From the NCBI GenBank assembly GCA_041485125.1, contig JBGPIT010000065.1, positions 1 to 16,544 of the forward strand: a stretch of 16,544 bases of DNA, given 5' to 3'. Made by a program: the position numbers and the translations under genes. Below are positions 6,470-14,742 of this stretch, one piece after another (the stretch's first letter is position 1; each line of letters opens with the position of its first letter). This DNA comes from JBGPIT01 sp041485125. GTDB taxonomy: Bacteria; Desulfobacterota; Binatia; UTPRO1. The notes below the pieces were generated by a model. It worked only from the letters and a program-made list of their open reading frames with translations. It was not told where the DNA came from and ran no database searches.

Positions 6470-6745
6470 TCAATGCTCGATGCGGAAGTCGTGCAGGTCG
6501 GCCGGCGGCGGCTCGGGGCTCGCCGCTACCTTGGTGACCCGCGCGCCGGAGGGCCCCTCGTGCGACCACGCGACGAGCGCCCGCACCGCGGCGGCCTCGC
6601 CGGTGACGAGCGCTTCGACGCTGCCGTCCGGAAGGTTGCGCACCCAGCCGGCGACGCCGAGCCGGCGCGCCTCATGCTGCATCGAGCCCCGGAACCACAC
6701 GCCTTGCACGCGGCCCTGGATCCGCAATCGGACGCATTCGGTCAC
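6470..6745 (-). CDS. acyP: Acylphosphatase
   Basis: This 91-residue cytoplasmic enzyme hydrolyses acyl-phosphates such as carbamoyl phosphate and 1,3-bisphosphoglycerate. The frame begins with GTG at 6745, overlapping the ligA stop (GTGA), so translation is coupled to ligA. The acylphosphatase signature is present: GRVQGVWFRG with catalytic Arg19, and GWVRNLPDGSVEA with catalytic Asn37. The usual GVGFR or GVCYR loop reads GVWFR, a conservative family variation. The length matches the family norm of about 90 residues. The last residues (DLHDFRIEH) replace the common C-terminal F-x-I-R/x-Y ending. The cyclodeaminase-family start follows 16 nt downstream. No functional link to DNA ligation is known; co-transcription is probably just packing. 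Confidence 0.95.
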   Translation of the reverse strand: MTECVRLRIQGRVQGVWFRGSMQHEARRLGVAGWVRNLPDGSVEALVTGEAAAVRALVAWSHEGPSGARVTKVAASPEPPPADLHDFRIEH

Positions 6746-9093
6746 CGTGCGCCGTCCTTGCGGTCACGGTGCGTTCGCTTCGCGGCGCGCGGCGCGCGGG
6801 GCTTCGTCGGGGTCGCGCCGGCGGCGCGCGGGCGGCGGGACTTCGCGTCGCCTCCGCCGGCGTTCACGTCTCGCGCCTTGCGCGCGCGGGCCGGCTTCTC
6901 GGATGCGGTTGCGTCCTTCTTTTTCCGCGCGCGCGGCTCGGGCGGAGGCGCTGTGCGCGTCGTGACCGGCGGCACGCCGTCGGCGAGGAAGCGCAGCAAC
7001 GCCGCCTCGTCGAGGATCGGCGTGCCGAGCTTCCGCGCCTTCGCGAGCTTCGAGCCGGGATCGGCGCCGACGACGATGTAGCCGGTCTGCTTGCTGACGC
7101 TGCTCGCGATCTTGCCGCCGGCGGCGACGATGCGGCGCTCGGCCTCGCCGCGGGTGAGACTCTCGAGGCTGCCGGTGAGGACGAACGAGCGGCCCGCGAG
7201 CGGCCCCGTTGCGATCGCCGGTGCCTGCGGCTCGACGCCGGCGTCCAGCAGGTGCTGCACCACGCGGCGATTGGCGGGCTCCGCGAAGAAGCTGTGCACC
7301 GCCGCCGCGACCTCGGGGCCGATGCCGTGGACGGCGAGCAGCTCCTCTTCCGTGACGTCCATGAGACGGCCGACGTCGCGGAACTCCTCGGCGAGCACAC
7401 GGGCGAGGTGATCGCCGACGTGGCGGATGCCGAGGGCGTAGAGGAAGCGTTCGAGCGGCGGCCGTTTGCTGCCTTCGATCTGCCCGACGATGTTGGCGGC
7501 CGACTTCTCGGCCATGCGCTCGAGCGCGGCGAGCTGCGCGGCGTCGACGCGGTAGAGGTCGGCGAAGTCGCGCACCAGCTCGGTCGCGACCAGCTGGTCG
7601 ACGAGCTTCTCGCCGAGGCCGTCGATGTCGAGCGCGTTCCGCGAGGCGAAGTGCCGAATGCGCGACTTGAGCTGCGCCGGGCAGGCCGCGTTGATGCAGC
7701 GGTAGGCGACCTCGCCCTCCTCGCGCACCACGTGGCCGCCGCAGCCGGGGACCGGACAGGTCGTCGGCATGTGGAACTTCGGTCGCCGTCCGGCGCGCCG
7801 CTCGAGGACGCGGACGACGTAGGGAATCACGTCGCCGGCGCGTTCGAGGAGAATCGTGTCGCCGACGCGGATGTCCTTGCGCTCGATCTCGTCCATGTTG
7901 TGCAGCGAGGCGTTCCGGACCGTGACGCCGCCGACCGCAACCGGCCGCAGCACCGCGATCGGCGTCACCGTACCGAGCCGGCCCACCGACGGCACGATGT
8001 CCTCGACTACCGTCGTCGCCTGCTGCGCCTTGAACTTGTATGCGACCGCCCAGCGCGGTGACCGTGATACCTGACCCAGGCGCTCCTGCAGCGCCCAGTC
8101 GTCGACCTTGAGGACGACGCCGTCGATCTCGTAGGCGAGCTGGTCGCGCGTCTCGGCGAGCTTGCGGTAGTGCGCGAGCGCCTCGTCGACGCCGGCGCAG
8201 AGCCGGTTGAGCGGGTTCACCTTGAGGCCCCAGCGCGCCAGCGTGCGCAGGAACTCGACGTGCGTCGACGGGAAAGCCGGGCCGCCGGTCTCTGCCGGCA
8301 CGATCACGCCGACGCCGTGGCAGAAGACGCTGAGCGGGCGGCGCGCGGTCACGCGCGAGTCGAGCTGGCGGAGCGAGCCGGCCGCCGCGTTCCGCGGATT
8401 CGCGAAGAGCGGCTCACCCGCCTCGGCGCGCTCGGCGTTCAGACGCTGGAAGCCGGCCTTGGAGTAGATCACCTCGCCGCGCACTTCGAGGCGCTCGGGA
8501 ATGGGCGGTGCCGCCGGATCGGCGACCAGGGTGAGCGGGATGCTCTTGATGGTCTTCAAGTTCGCGGTGACGTCCTCGCCGGTCGAGCCGTCACCGCGCG
8601 TCGAGCCGACGGTCAGGCGGCCGTGCTCGTAGACGAGCTCGATCGCGACCCCGTCGAGCTTCGGCTCCGCGACGTAGGTGATCGGCGCCTCGGTGCGGAG
8701 CGCGCGTTTCACGCGCTGGTCGAACTCGAGCACCTCCTCCTCGCTCATCGCGTTTTGCAGCGACAGCATCGGCTCGCTGTGTCGGACCTTGGCGAAGCGC
8801 TCCGCGGGCGGCGCGCCGACCCGCCGGGTCGGCGAGTCGTCGGTGCAGAGCGCAGGGTGCGCCGCCTCGAGCTCTTGGAGCCGCCGGAAGAGCGCGTCGT
8901 ACTCCGCGTCCGAGATTTCGGGCGCGTCGAGCACGTAGTAGAGGCGATTGTGGCGCTCGATGTCGCCGCGCAGGCGGGCCGCCTCGTCACGGTCGCGGGT
9001 CGGAACGTCGGTCACGCGCGCCTCACCAGCTCTCGCAGGGATCTCTGCCATCGGATCGTCGTCACGCGCGGGCTCGGCGTGTCGCTTTTCCAT
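6742..9093 (-). CDS. ligA: NAD-dependent DNA ligase LigA with basic C-terminal tail
   Basis: LigA seals nicks in DNA during replication and repair, using NAD. From the ATG at 9093 it has 783 residues; an ATG at 9051 is equally possible, since neither has a clear Shine-Dalgarno, and the frame further upstream is a shadow. Domains: Ia (about 35-100, with HNRLYYVLDAPEISDAEYDAL), adenylation domain with catalytic Lys145 in EPKLDGVAIE, TRGDGSTGEDVT (165-176), OB fold (about 345-440), zinc finger Cys446/Cys451/Cys466/Cys471, helix-hairpin-helix region (about 480-605) and BRCT (about 630-705). The last 78 residues (706-783) are an added Lys/Arg/Ala/Pro-rich low-complexity tail, absent from most LigA proteins, which end near the BRCT domain. 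The stop overlaps the acylphosphatase start. It is divergent from the M16 peptidase genes and is probably the first gene of a three-gene operon. Confidence 0.96.
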   Translation of the reverse strand: MEKRHAEPARDDDPMAEIPARAGEARVTDVPTRDRDEAARLRGDIERHNRLYYVLDAPEISDAEYDALFRRLQELEAAHPALCTDDSPTRRVGAPPAERFAKVRHSEPMLSLQNAMSEEEVLEFDQRVKRALRTEAPITYVAEPKLDGVAIELVYEHGRLTVGSTRGDGSTGEDVTANLKTIKSIPLTLVADPAAPPIPERLEVRGEVIYSKAGFQRLNAERAEAGEPLFANPRNAAAGSLRQLDSRVTARRPLSVFCHGVGVIVPAETGGPAFPSTHVEFLRTLARWGLKVNPLNRLCAGVDEALAHYRKLAETRDQLAYEIDGVVLKVDDWALQERLGQVSRSPRWAVAYKFKAQQATTVVEDIVPSVGRLGTVTPIAVLRPVAVGGVTVRNASLHNMDEIERKDIRVGDTILLERAGDVIPYVVRVLERRAGRRPKFHMPTTCPVPGCGGHVVREEGEVAYRCINAACPAQLKSRIRHFASRNALDIDGLGEKLVDQLVATELVRDFADLYRVDAAQLAALERMAEKSAANIVGQIEGSKRPPLERFLYALGIRHVGDHLARVLAEEFRDVGRLMDVTEEELLAVHGIGPEVAAAVHSFFAEPANRRVVQHLLDAGVEPQAPAIATGPLAGRSFVLTGSLESLTRGEAERRIVAAGGKIASSVSKQTGYIVVGADPGSKLAKARKLGTPILDEAALLRFLADGVPPVTTRTAPPPEPRARKKKDATASEKPARARKARDVNAGGGDAKSRRPRAAGATPTKPRAPRAAKRTHRDRKDGAR

Positions 9094-9246
9094 AGCGAGA
9101 GAGCAGGATCGCCGCCAGATCGTGGGCCGACTGGGGTTGGCTTCGACCCCTCCGCCGGGCAGTATCGGCCGATGCTTGAATCTGCGTGGTGGTGGCGGCG
9201 CCGGTCGGTCTGCGATCGGCGGAGGTATCGGCTTGCCGGGTGCGGT
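9094..9246. promoter_or_regulatory. Divergent intergenic region between ligA and the M16 peptidase genes
   Basis: This 153-nt gap must hold promoters for ligA (minus) and the M16 pair (plus). I see no consensus hexamers. A small inverted repeat (GGGGT at 9133-9137, ACCCC at 9146-9150) is the only structure noted. If the M16 protein started at the in-frame ATG at 9172, the gap would shrink to 78 nt. Confidence 0.4.
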
Positions 9247-10650
9247 GTGCGGTGGCGAGTGGCCATGGTGGTTGCCGGGCTCGTGCTGCTCGGGAACGGG
9301 ATCGCCTCGGCGGCGCTCCAGATTCCGGTCGAGCGGACGCAGCTCGCGAACGGGCTCACCGTCCTGGTCCACGAGGACCAGTCGGTGCCGGTCGTGAGCG
9401 TCTACATCTTCTACCGCTCGGGGTCGCGGAACGAGCGACCCGGGATGACCGGGATCGCGCACCTCTTCGAGCACATGATGTTCAACGGCGGCGAGCATAC
9501 CGAAGGCAAGTTCGACGAGATCATCGAAGGCAACGGCGGCTCGACCAACGGCTACACCACGCGCGACTTCACCGCCTACATGGAGAGCTTCCCGGTGCCG
9601 GCGCTCGAGCGCGTCCTCTGGCTCGAGGCCGATCGCATGCGCGCGCTCGCGATCACGCCGAAGAACCTCGAGCAGGAGCGCGGGATCGTGAAGGAGGAGC
9701 GCCGCCTGCGCGTCGACGACAGCCCGGGCGGGAAGCTCTACGAGGAGCTCTACCTCGCCGCCTACGTCGAGAGCAGCTACCGCTGGAACACGGTGGGCTT
9801 CATGGCCGATCTCGACCAGATCACGCTCGAGGACGCCAAGGAGTACTTCCGGACCTACTACGCGCCGAACAACGCCGCCTTGGTCATCGCCGGCGCGATC
9901 ACCCCCGCCGACGGCTTCGCGCTCGCCGAGAAATACTTCGGGGACATTCCCCGCCAAGCGCCGCCACGGAAGGTCGTGAACGTCGAGCCGCCGCAGCGCG
10001 GGCCGAAGCGCGTGCTCTTCCGGAAGGTCGCGCAGCTACCGGCGCTCGCGATCGGCTATCACGTCGTCGAGGCGACGCATGTCGACCGCGCCGCGATCGA
10101 CGTGCTGCAGACGATTCTCTCCGACGGCGAGAGCTCGCGATTCTACGTGGACGTCGTGCGCGCCAAGCAGCTCGCGACCAGCGTCGACGCCGACTTCAAC
10201 TGGGGCGTGGACGCGGAGCTCTTCTGGCTGTTCGCGCAGGCGCGGCCGGGCAAATCGACGCGCGCGTTGGAGGCGGCGATCGACGACGTGGTCGCGCGCG
10301 CCCGCTCGCACGCGCCGGACGAGCGCGAGCTGCGGAAGGCGAAGAACGAGCTCGAGGCCGACTACGTGCGCGGCCTGAAGACCGTCTCCGGCAAGGCGAA
10401 CCAGATCGGCTTCTACGAGACCGTCTTCGGCGACTATCACGCCATGTTCGGTCAGGTGGATCTTTGGGAGGCCGTGACCGCCGCCGACGTGCAGCGCGTG
10501 GCGCGACAGTACTTGGTCGACGACAACAAGACGGTCGTCGAGCTGGTGCCGGAGCGCGGCAGCGCGGCGCCCGGCGGAAAGCCGGCGCCCCAGGGGCCGC
10601 CGGAGGCACCCGGCAAACCGGGCGTGCTGTCGCGCGCGGAGGTCGAGTGA
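9247..10650 (+). CDS. M16 zinc peptidase, catalytic subunit, exported
   Basis: This is a periplasmic pitrilysin/M16B-type metallopeptidase. I chose GTG at 9247 (467 residues) because it gives a compact Sec signal peptide: Arg2/Arg4, hydrophobic residues 7-18, and ASA cleavage near residue 22. ATG 9265 or ATG 9172 are possible starts; 9172 would give an overlong Arg-rich N-region. The inverted zinc motif HxxEH is intact (His72, Glu75, His76, in AHLFEHMMFNG). The third zinc ligand is probably Glu150 or Glu151 in ERGIVKEE. The substrate-strand region GGSTNGYTTRDFTAYMESFP (97-116) is typical. The C-terminal half (about 230-435) is the second, non-catalytic M16 domain. The last 30 residues are Pro/Gly-rich. 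The stop overlaps the next gene's ATG (TGATG), coupling it to a second M16 protein that lacks the active site. Confidence 0.92.
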   Translation: MRWRVAMVVAGLVLLGNGIASAALQIPVERTQLANGLTVLVHEDQSVPVVSVYIFYRSGSRNERPGMTGIAHLFEHMMFNGGEHTEGKFDEIIEGNGGSTNGYTTRDFTAYMESFPVPALERVLWLEADRMRALAITPKNLEQERGIVKEERRLRVDDSPGGKLYEELYLAAYVESSYRWNTVGFMADLDQITLEDAKEYFRTYYAPNNAALVIAGAITPADGFALAEKYFGDIPRQAPPRKVVNVEPPQRGPKRVLFRKVAQLPALAIGYHVVEATHVDRAAIDVLQTILSDGESSRFYVDVVRAKQLATSVDADFNWGVDAELFWLFAQARPGKSTRALEAAIDDVVARARSHAPDERELRKAKNELEADYVRGLKTVSGKANQIGFYETVFGDYHAMFGQVDLWEAVTAADVQRVARQYLVDDNKTVVELVPERGSAAPGGKPAPQGPPEAPGKPGVLSRAEVE

Positions 10651-12119
10651 TGCGCGCCCGCGCCGTCGCCCTCTTCCTCGTCGCGACGCTGGCGTTCGCC
10701 GCCGGCGGTTGCCGTGCGCTCGGGCGCGAGCGTGGGCGCGACCTCACCACGCCGCCGCCGGCCGGGAAGCCCGCCGCGAAGCTCCAGGTGCCGCCGATCC
10801 AGGAGCGCAAGCTGTCGAACGGGCTCACGGTGCTGGTCGCCGAGTACCACGAGCTGCCGCTCGTCGTGTTCCAGCTCCTGATGCAAGGCGGCGCCGCCTA
10901 CGATCCGGCCGGGAAGGGCGGCGTCGCGGAGCTGACCGCGGATCTGCTCCGGCAAGGGACGCAACGCCGCAGCGCCGAGGAGCTCGCGCGCGAGATCGAG
11001 TTTCTCGGCGGCGAGCTGAGCGCCGACGCCAGCTACGATTTCTCGACCGTCGGTGCCGAGTTCCTCGCCAAAGACCTCGACCGCGGGCTCGACCTCTTCT
11101 CCGACGTCGTCTTGCATCCGGCCTTTCGCAGCGACGAGTTCGGGCGCGCCCAAGGGATGGCGCTTGCCGGCATCGTCGCCGCGCGCGACAACCCGAGCGC
11201 GATCGCCGATCGCTGCTTTCAGACCTTTCTCTACGGCAAGCATCCGTACGGCCACGCGTCGGTGGGTACCGAGCGGACGGTGAAGAGCCTCACACAAGGC
11301 GACATCCGCGAGTTCTACCGGCGCTACTACGGTCCGGCCCGCGCGGTCCTGGTCATGATCGGTGACGCGCCGGCGGACGTGCTGGCGGCGAAGGCGGAGC
11401 GCGCTTTCGGCGGCTGGCATTCGGCCGCCGAGCCGCCGAGCGCTCTGCCCGCACCGGCGCGCGTGACCGGCCGGCGGATGCTGCTCGTCGACAAGCCGGA
11501 CGCGACGCAGACGCACATCCGGGTCGGCAACATCGCGATCGCGCGCACCGACCCGGCCTACGTGTCGGCGGCCGTCACGAGCGCGATCCTCGGCGGTGGC
11601 TTCGGCTCGCGCCTCATCGACGAGCTGCGAGTGAAGCGGAGCCTCACCTATGGCGCCTGGAGCTACTTCGCGGCGCGGAAAGCGCCGGGCGATTTCCGGG
11701 TTGGGACCTTCACCAAGGTCGCGACCACCGGTGAGGCGCTCGGGGTCACGCTCGACGTCCTCGACCAGTTCGTTGCGGGCGGACCGACGACGGCCGAGCT
11801 CGATCGCGCCAAGAGCCTGCTGAGCGGGCAGTACCCGCTCCAGCTCGAGACGCCGAACGCGATCGCGGGCAAGCTCGCCGAGCTGCAGGCCTACGGCTTG
11901 CCACGCAGCGACATCGAGACGCTGCCGGCACGCGTCCTGGCGGTCGGCGAGAACGACGTGCGCGAGATGGCGCGTCGCTACGTGCCGGTGCAGGACGCGG
12001 CGATCGTAGTGGTCGGACCGGCGGAGCAGGTCGCGCCGCAGCTCGCGCGTTTCGGGCAGGTGGTGCGGACGACGCCCGAAGTCTGCGATGCGCCGAACGG
12101 TCCGACAGCGGCGCGGTGA
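10650..12119 (+). CDS. M16 family lipoprotein, non-catalytic partner
   Basis: This 489-residue protein begins at the ATG in TGATG (10648-10652). The N-terminus is a lipoprotein signal: Arg2/Arg4, a hydrophobic core, and Cys21 in the context AAGGC. Residue +2 is Arg, not Asp, so sorting to the outer membrane is expected by the Lol rule as known in enterobacteria. A Pro-rich linker (35-50) leads into two M16 domains. The zinc motif is lost: the position of HxxEH reads ELTAD (94-98). The C-terminal domain keeps the Arg/Tyr region (Arg321, Arg327 and Tyr334 in RLIDELRVKRSLTYG) and a Gly-rich loop GGGFGSR (315-321). In characterised heterodimeric M16 enzymes one subunit carries HxxEH and the other the Arg/Tyr pair, which matches this gene pair. 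Likely role: membrane anchor and essential half-site of the upstream peptidase. It ends 3 nt from the convergent rnr stop. Confidence 0.9.
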   Translation: MRARAVALFLVATLAFAAGGCRALGRERGRDLTTPPPAGKPAAKLQVPPIQERKLSNGLTVLVAEYHELPLVVFQLLMQGGAAYDPAGKGGVAELTADLLRQGTQRRSAEELAREIEFLGGELSADASYDFSTVGAEFLAKDLDRGLDLFSDVVLHPAFRSDEFGRAQGMALAGIVAARDNPSAIADRCFQTFLYGKHPYGHASVGTERTVKSLTQGDIREFYRRYYGPARAVLVMIGDAPADVLAAKAERAFGGWHSAAEPPSALPAPARVTGRRMLLVDKPDATQTHIRVGNIAIARTDPAYVSAAVTSAILGGGFGSRLIDELRVKRSLTYGAWSYFAARKAPGDFRVGTFTKVATTGEALGVTLDVLDQFVAGGPTTAELDRAKSLLSGQYPLQLETPNAIAGKLAELQAYGLPRSDIETLPARVLAVGENDVREMARRYVPVQDAAIVVVGPAEQVAPQLARFGQVVRTTPEVCDAPNGPTAAR

Positions 12120-12122
12120 CCG

Positions 12123-14534
12123 TCACTCGCGTCGGGTGCTCGGCTGGTCGGCGCTCTCGACCAGCACCAGGTCGATCTGCTTGCGCTCGACCGAGACGCT
12201 CGCGACCCGCACCGTGACCGGATCACCCAGGCGGAACGTGCGGCGGCCGCGACGGCCCTGGAGCATGTGGCGCTCCTCGATGAGCTCGTAGCGGTCGTCC
12301 ATCAGCGTCGCGACGTGCACCAGACCGTCGATGAAGTAGCGCTCGAGCTCGACGAAGAAGCCGAACGGGACGACGCCGGAAACGAATCCGGTGAAAGTCT
12401 CGCCGACCTTGTCCTGCATGAACTGCACCTTCTTCAGCTGCACGACCTCGCGCTCGGCGTCCATGGCGACCCGCTCGCGCTGCGAGCTCTCCTCGCAGAT
12501 CGCCGGCAGCTCGGCCGCGATCGCCCCGAGCTCGCGGGTGTCGTGGCGGAGCGCGGCCGCGAGGGTCCGGTGCAGGACGAGGTCGGGATAGCGGCGGATC
12601 GGCGAGGTGAAGTGCGTGTAGGTCGGCGCCGCGAGGCCGAAGTGGCCGGCGTTCACGGGCGAGTAGCGCGCCTGCTTCATAGTGCGCAGGAGGACGGTGT
12701 TGACCAGACGCTCTTCGGGCCGTCCGACGACGCGGGCGAGCGCGTGCTGGAATGCGACGGGCGTCACGTCGTCGGTGCGCGGCAGGCGGACGCCGAACCC
12801 GGCGAGAAAGCGCGCGAGCTCGTCGAGCGCCTCCGGCTCGGGCGGCTCGTGGATGCGGTAGGGCATCGGGATGCGGCGTGCCGTCAGGTACTGCGCCACG
12901 GCCTCGTTGGCGGCGAGCATGAAGCTCTCGATGAGACGGTGCGCGACGTTGCGCTCGGCTTTGACGATGTTCTCGGGGCGGCCGCGCAGGTCGAGGACGA
13001 TCTCCGCCTCGGGGAGGTCGAAGTCGATCGAGCCGCGGTGGCGGCGCATGCCGGCGAGAAGATCGGCAATCTCGGCCATGCGCTCGAGATCGTCGACGAG
13101 GGGTGCGTGCCGGCGCCGCACCGTGAGGTCGCCGTCCTCGACGATCTGCCGCACCTCGGTGTACGTGAGTCGCGCGCGACTTCGCATCACACCGGGGAAG
13201 ATCGCCGCGCCGAGCGTCTCGCCGCGGGAGTTGAAGTCGAGGGCGACGGCTTGCACCAGCCGGTCGACGTCGGGATTCAGGCTGCAGATGCCGTTCGAGA
13301 GCTCCTCGGGGAGCATCGGGATGACCCGGTCCGGGAAGTAGACGCTGGTGCCGCGGGCACGGGCCTCGAGATCGAGCGCGCTGCCGCGCGCGACGTACGC
13401 CGCGACGTCGGCGATCGCGACCACCAGACGCGTGCCGCCGCCGGGGGCGTCGGTCAGCGCCACCGCGTCGTCGAAGTCGCGCGCGTTCTCGCCGTCGATG
13501 GTGACGAGCGGCAGGCCGCGGAGGTCGAGGCGCTCCGCGATCACGGGCGTGTCGCGCCACGGGCGCGGCCGCGACGGCGGAGGCGGCAGGAGGGCGGCGA
13601 GGTCGTCGCTCGATGCTTCGCCGTGCGGCACCTCGCGCGGCACACGCGCCGCCTCGCGGCGGACCGCCTCGGGGAAGTCGCGCGGCAGGTCGTGCTTGTG
13701 GATGATCGACTCGGTCTCGACGCGCGGATCGCTCGCGGGGCCGAGGACGACGGTGAGGCGCGCCTCGATGTCCCCGTGCTCGTCGGGGTAGCGGGTGATC
13801 TCGGCGACGACGAGGTCACCGTCGTTGAACGGCGGCGCGTCGGCGGGCGCGGGCTCGGCAAGGCGGACCCGGTACGGGACGCGCGGATCTTGCGGCAGCA
13901 CGTACGTGCCGGTGCGGCCGCGCCGCACGACCCCGACGATCCGCGCGGTGCGGCGCTCGAGGATCTGCACGACCTGGCCCTCGAGGCGCTCTCCCGAGTC
14001 GCGGCCGCGGCGGAGGACCGAAGCGAGGACGCGGTCGCCGTGCATTGCCGGCCGGATTCCCGAGCCGCGGACGTAGAGGTCCTGGCGATCGGGGCGGGCG
14101 CGCGGTGCCGCGGTCTCGCCGCGGCCGCGGCGCCCCCGTCCGCGACCGTCGCGTGGCTCGCGCGCGCCGCGGCGGCCCTTGGCGCGTCGCTGCTCCGGCT
14201 CGCTGCGGTCGCGGGCACCGCCTTCTACCTCGACCGTCGTCTCGGTGCCGCGTGGCGGCGCCGTGAGATCGTCCTTCTCGGCGATCAGGAAGCCGAAGCC
14301 GTCCGGGTGGACGCTGAGACGGCCGGCGCGAAGATGCTGCCGCGCCGAGAGCGCGAAGCGGTCGCGCTTCGCCTCGACGACGGTGCCGCGGCGGAGCAGC
14401 TGTCTGAGGGCGCGTGTCGCCAGCGGCCGTTCGTGGGGCGTGAAGTGGGCGCGCCGGAGAAGCTCGTCGGTGCTCAGGAGTCGGCGGCCGGCGCCGTCGA
14501 GCGCGGCGACGAGGCGCGGTGCGAGCTCCCGCAA
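12123..14534 (-). CDS. rnr: Ribonuclease R with Arg/Gly-rich insertion
   Basis: RNase R is a processive 3'-5' exoribonuclease that degrades structured RNA. The start used here is TTG at 14534 (803 residues). The frame is open about 380 nt further upstream, but I find no ATG, GTG or other TTG there. Order: winged-helix region (about 5-62), first cold-shock domain (about 68-175), second (about 180-265), RNB catalytic domain (about 330-655) and S1 (about 708-792). The RNB metal-binding aspartates are intact: Asp347, Asp353, Asp355 and Asp356 in IDGENARDFDDAV. HFTSPIRRYPDLVLHR (641-656) is also intact. Residues about 88-150 form an unusual charged insertion in the first cold-shock domain, with an RG-repeat core at 129-139. 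The usual Lys-rich C-terminal tail after S1 is missing; the protein ends about 11 residues after the domain. It lies downstream of speA. Confidence 0.93.
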   Translation of the reverse strand: MRELAPRLVAALDGAGRRLLSTDELLRRAHFTPHERPLATRALRQLLRRGTVVEAKRDRFALSARQHLRAGRLSVHPDGFGFLIAEKDDLTAPPRGTETTVEVEGGARDRSEPEQRRAKGRRGAREPRDGRGRGRRGRGETAAPRARPDRQDLYVRGSGIRPAMHGDRVLASVLRRGRDSGERLEGQVVQILERRTARIVGVVRRGRTGTYVLPQDPRVPYRVRLAEPAPADAPPFNDGDLVVAEITRYPDEHGDIEARLTVVLGPASDPRVETESIIHKHDLPRDFPEAVRREAARVPREVPHGEASSDDLAALLPPPPSRPRPWRDTPVIAERLDLRGLPLVTIDGENARDFDDAVALTDAPGGGTRLVVAIADVAAYVARGSALDLEARARGTSVYFPDRVIPMLPEELSNGICSLNPDVDRLVQAVALDFNSRGETLGAAIFPGVMRSRARLTYTEVRQIVEDGDLTVRRRHAPLVDDLERMAEIADLLAGMRRHRGSIDFDLPEAEIVLDLRGRPENIVKAERNVAHRLIESFMLAANEAVAQYLTARRIPMPYRIHEPPEPEALDELARFLAGFGVRLPRTDDVTPVAFQHALARVVGRPEERLVNTVLLRTMKQARYSPVNAGHFGLAAPTYTHFTSPIRRYPDLVLHRTLAAALRHDTRELGAIAAELPAICEESSQRERVAMDAEREVVQLKKVQFMQDKVGETFTGFVSGVVPFGFFVELERYFIDGLVHVATLMDDRYELIEERHMLQGRRGRRTFRLGDPVTVRVASVSVERKQIDLVLVESADQPSTRRE

Positions 14535-14742
14535 GGTCTCGTCATCGGCCGCCGACGCTTCGGCGGAGATCTGCTCGTCGCGGCCCGCGGCAAACGGTCT
14601 CTCGGGCGCGGACTCGGGGAGGTCCTCGCCGTCGTGGCGGCGATGCGTGGACGCACGGGCGCCTCGGCGCGGCTTTCGTTGCGGGCGTTTGCGGGGGAGG
14701 GTTCGACCCTTCGGTGAGCGTGTTCGACGGATGGTGGTGCGT
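14535..14742 (-). other. Gap between speA and rnr, open in the rnr frame
   Basis: This 208-nt stretch between the speA stop (14743-14745) and the rnr TTG is free of stop codons in the rnr frame. Translated, it would give a basic then acidic low-complexity segment (Lys/Arg-rich at first, Glu/Asp/Ala-rich near rnr). No accepted start codon lies in that frame. It is either a true leader with biased composition or part of an N-terminal extension of RNase R whose start I cannot see. No terminator-like hairpin was found here. Confidence 0.45.

Noticed and set aside
9133..9150. GGGGT/ACCCC inverted repeat as a terminator or operator
   Set aside because: Only 5 bp of stem with an 8-nt loop in GC-rich sequence; easily explained by chance.
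8170..9171. Upstream part of the long plus-strand frame leading into the first M16 gene
   Set aside because: Antisense to ligA and without domain content; the signal peptide marks the real start at 9247-9265 or at most 9172.
12267..14717. 816-codon open frame on the plus strand opposite rnr
   Set aside because: It is antisense to a gene with clear RNase R motifs; its own translation is Arg/Asp/Val-rich with no recognisable domain. Such frames are expected in GC-rich DNA.
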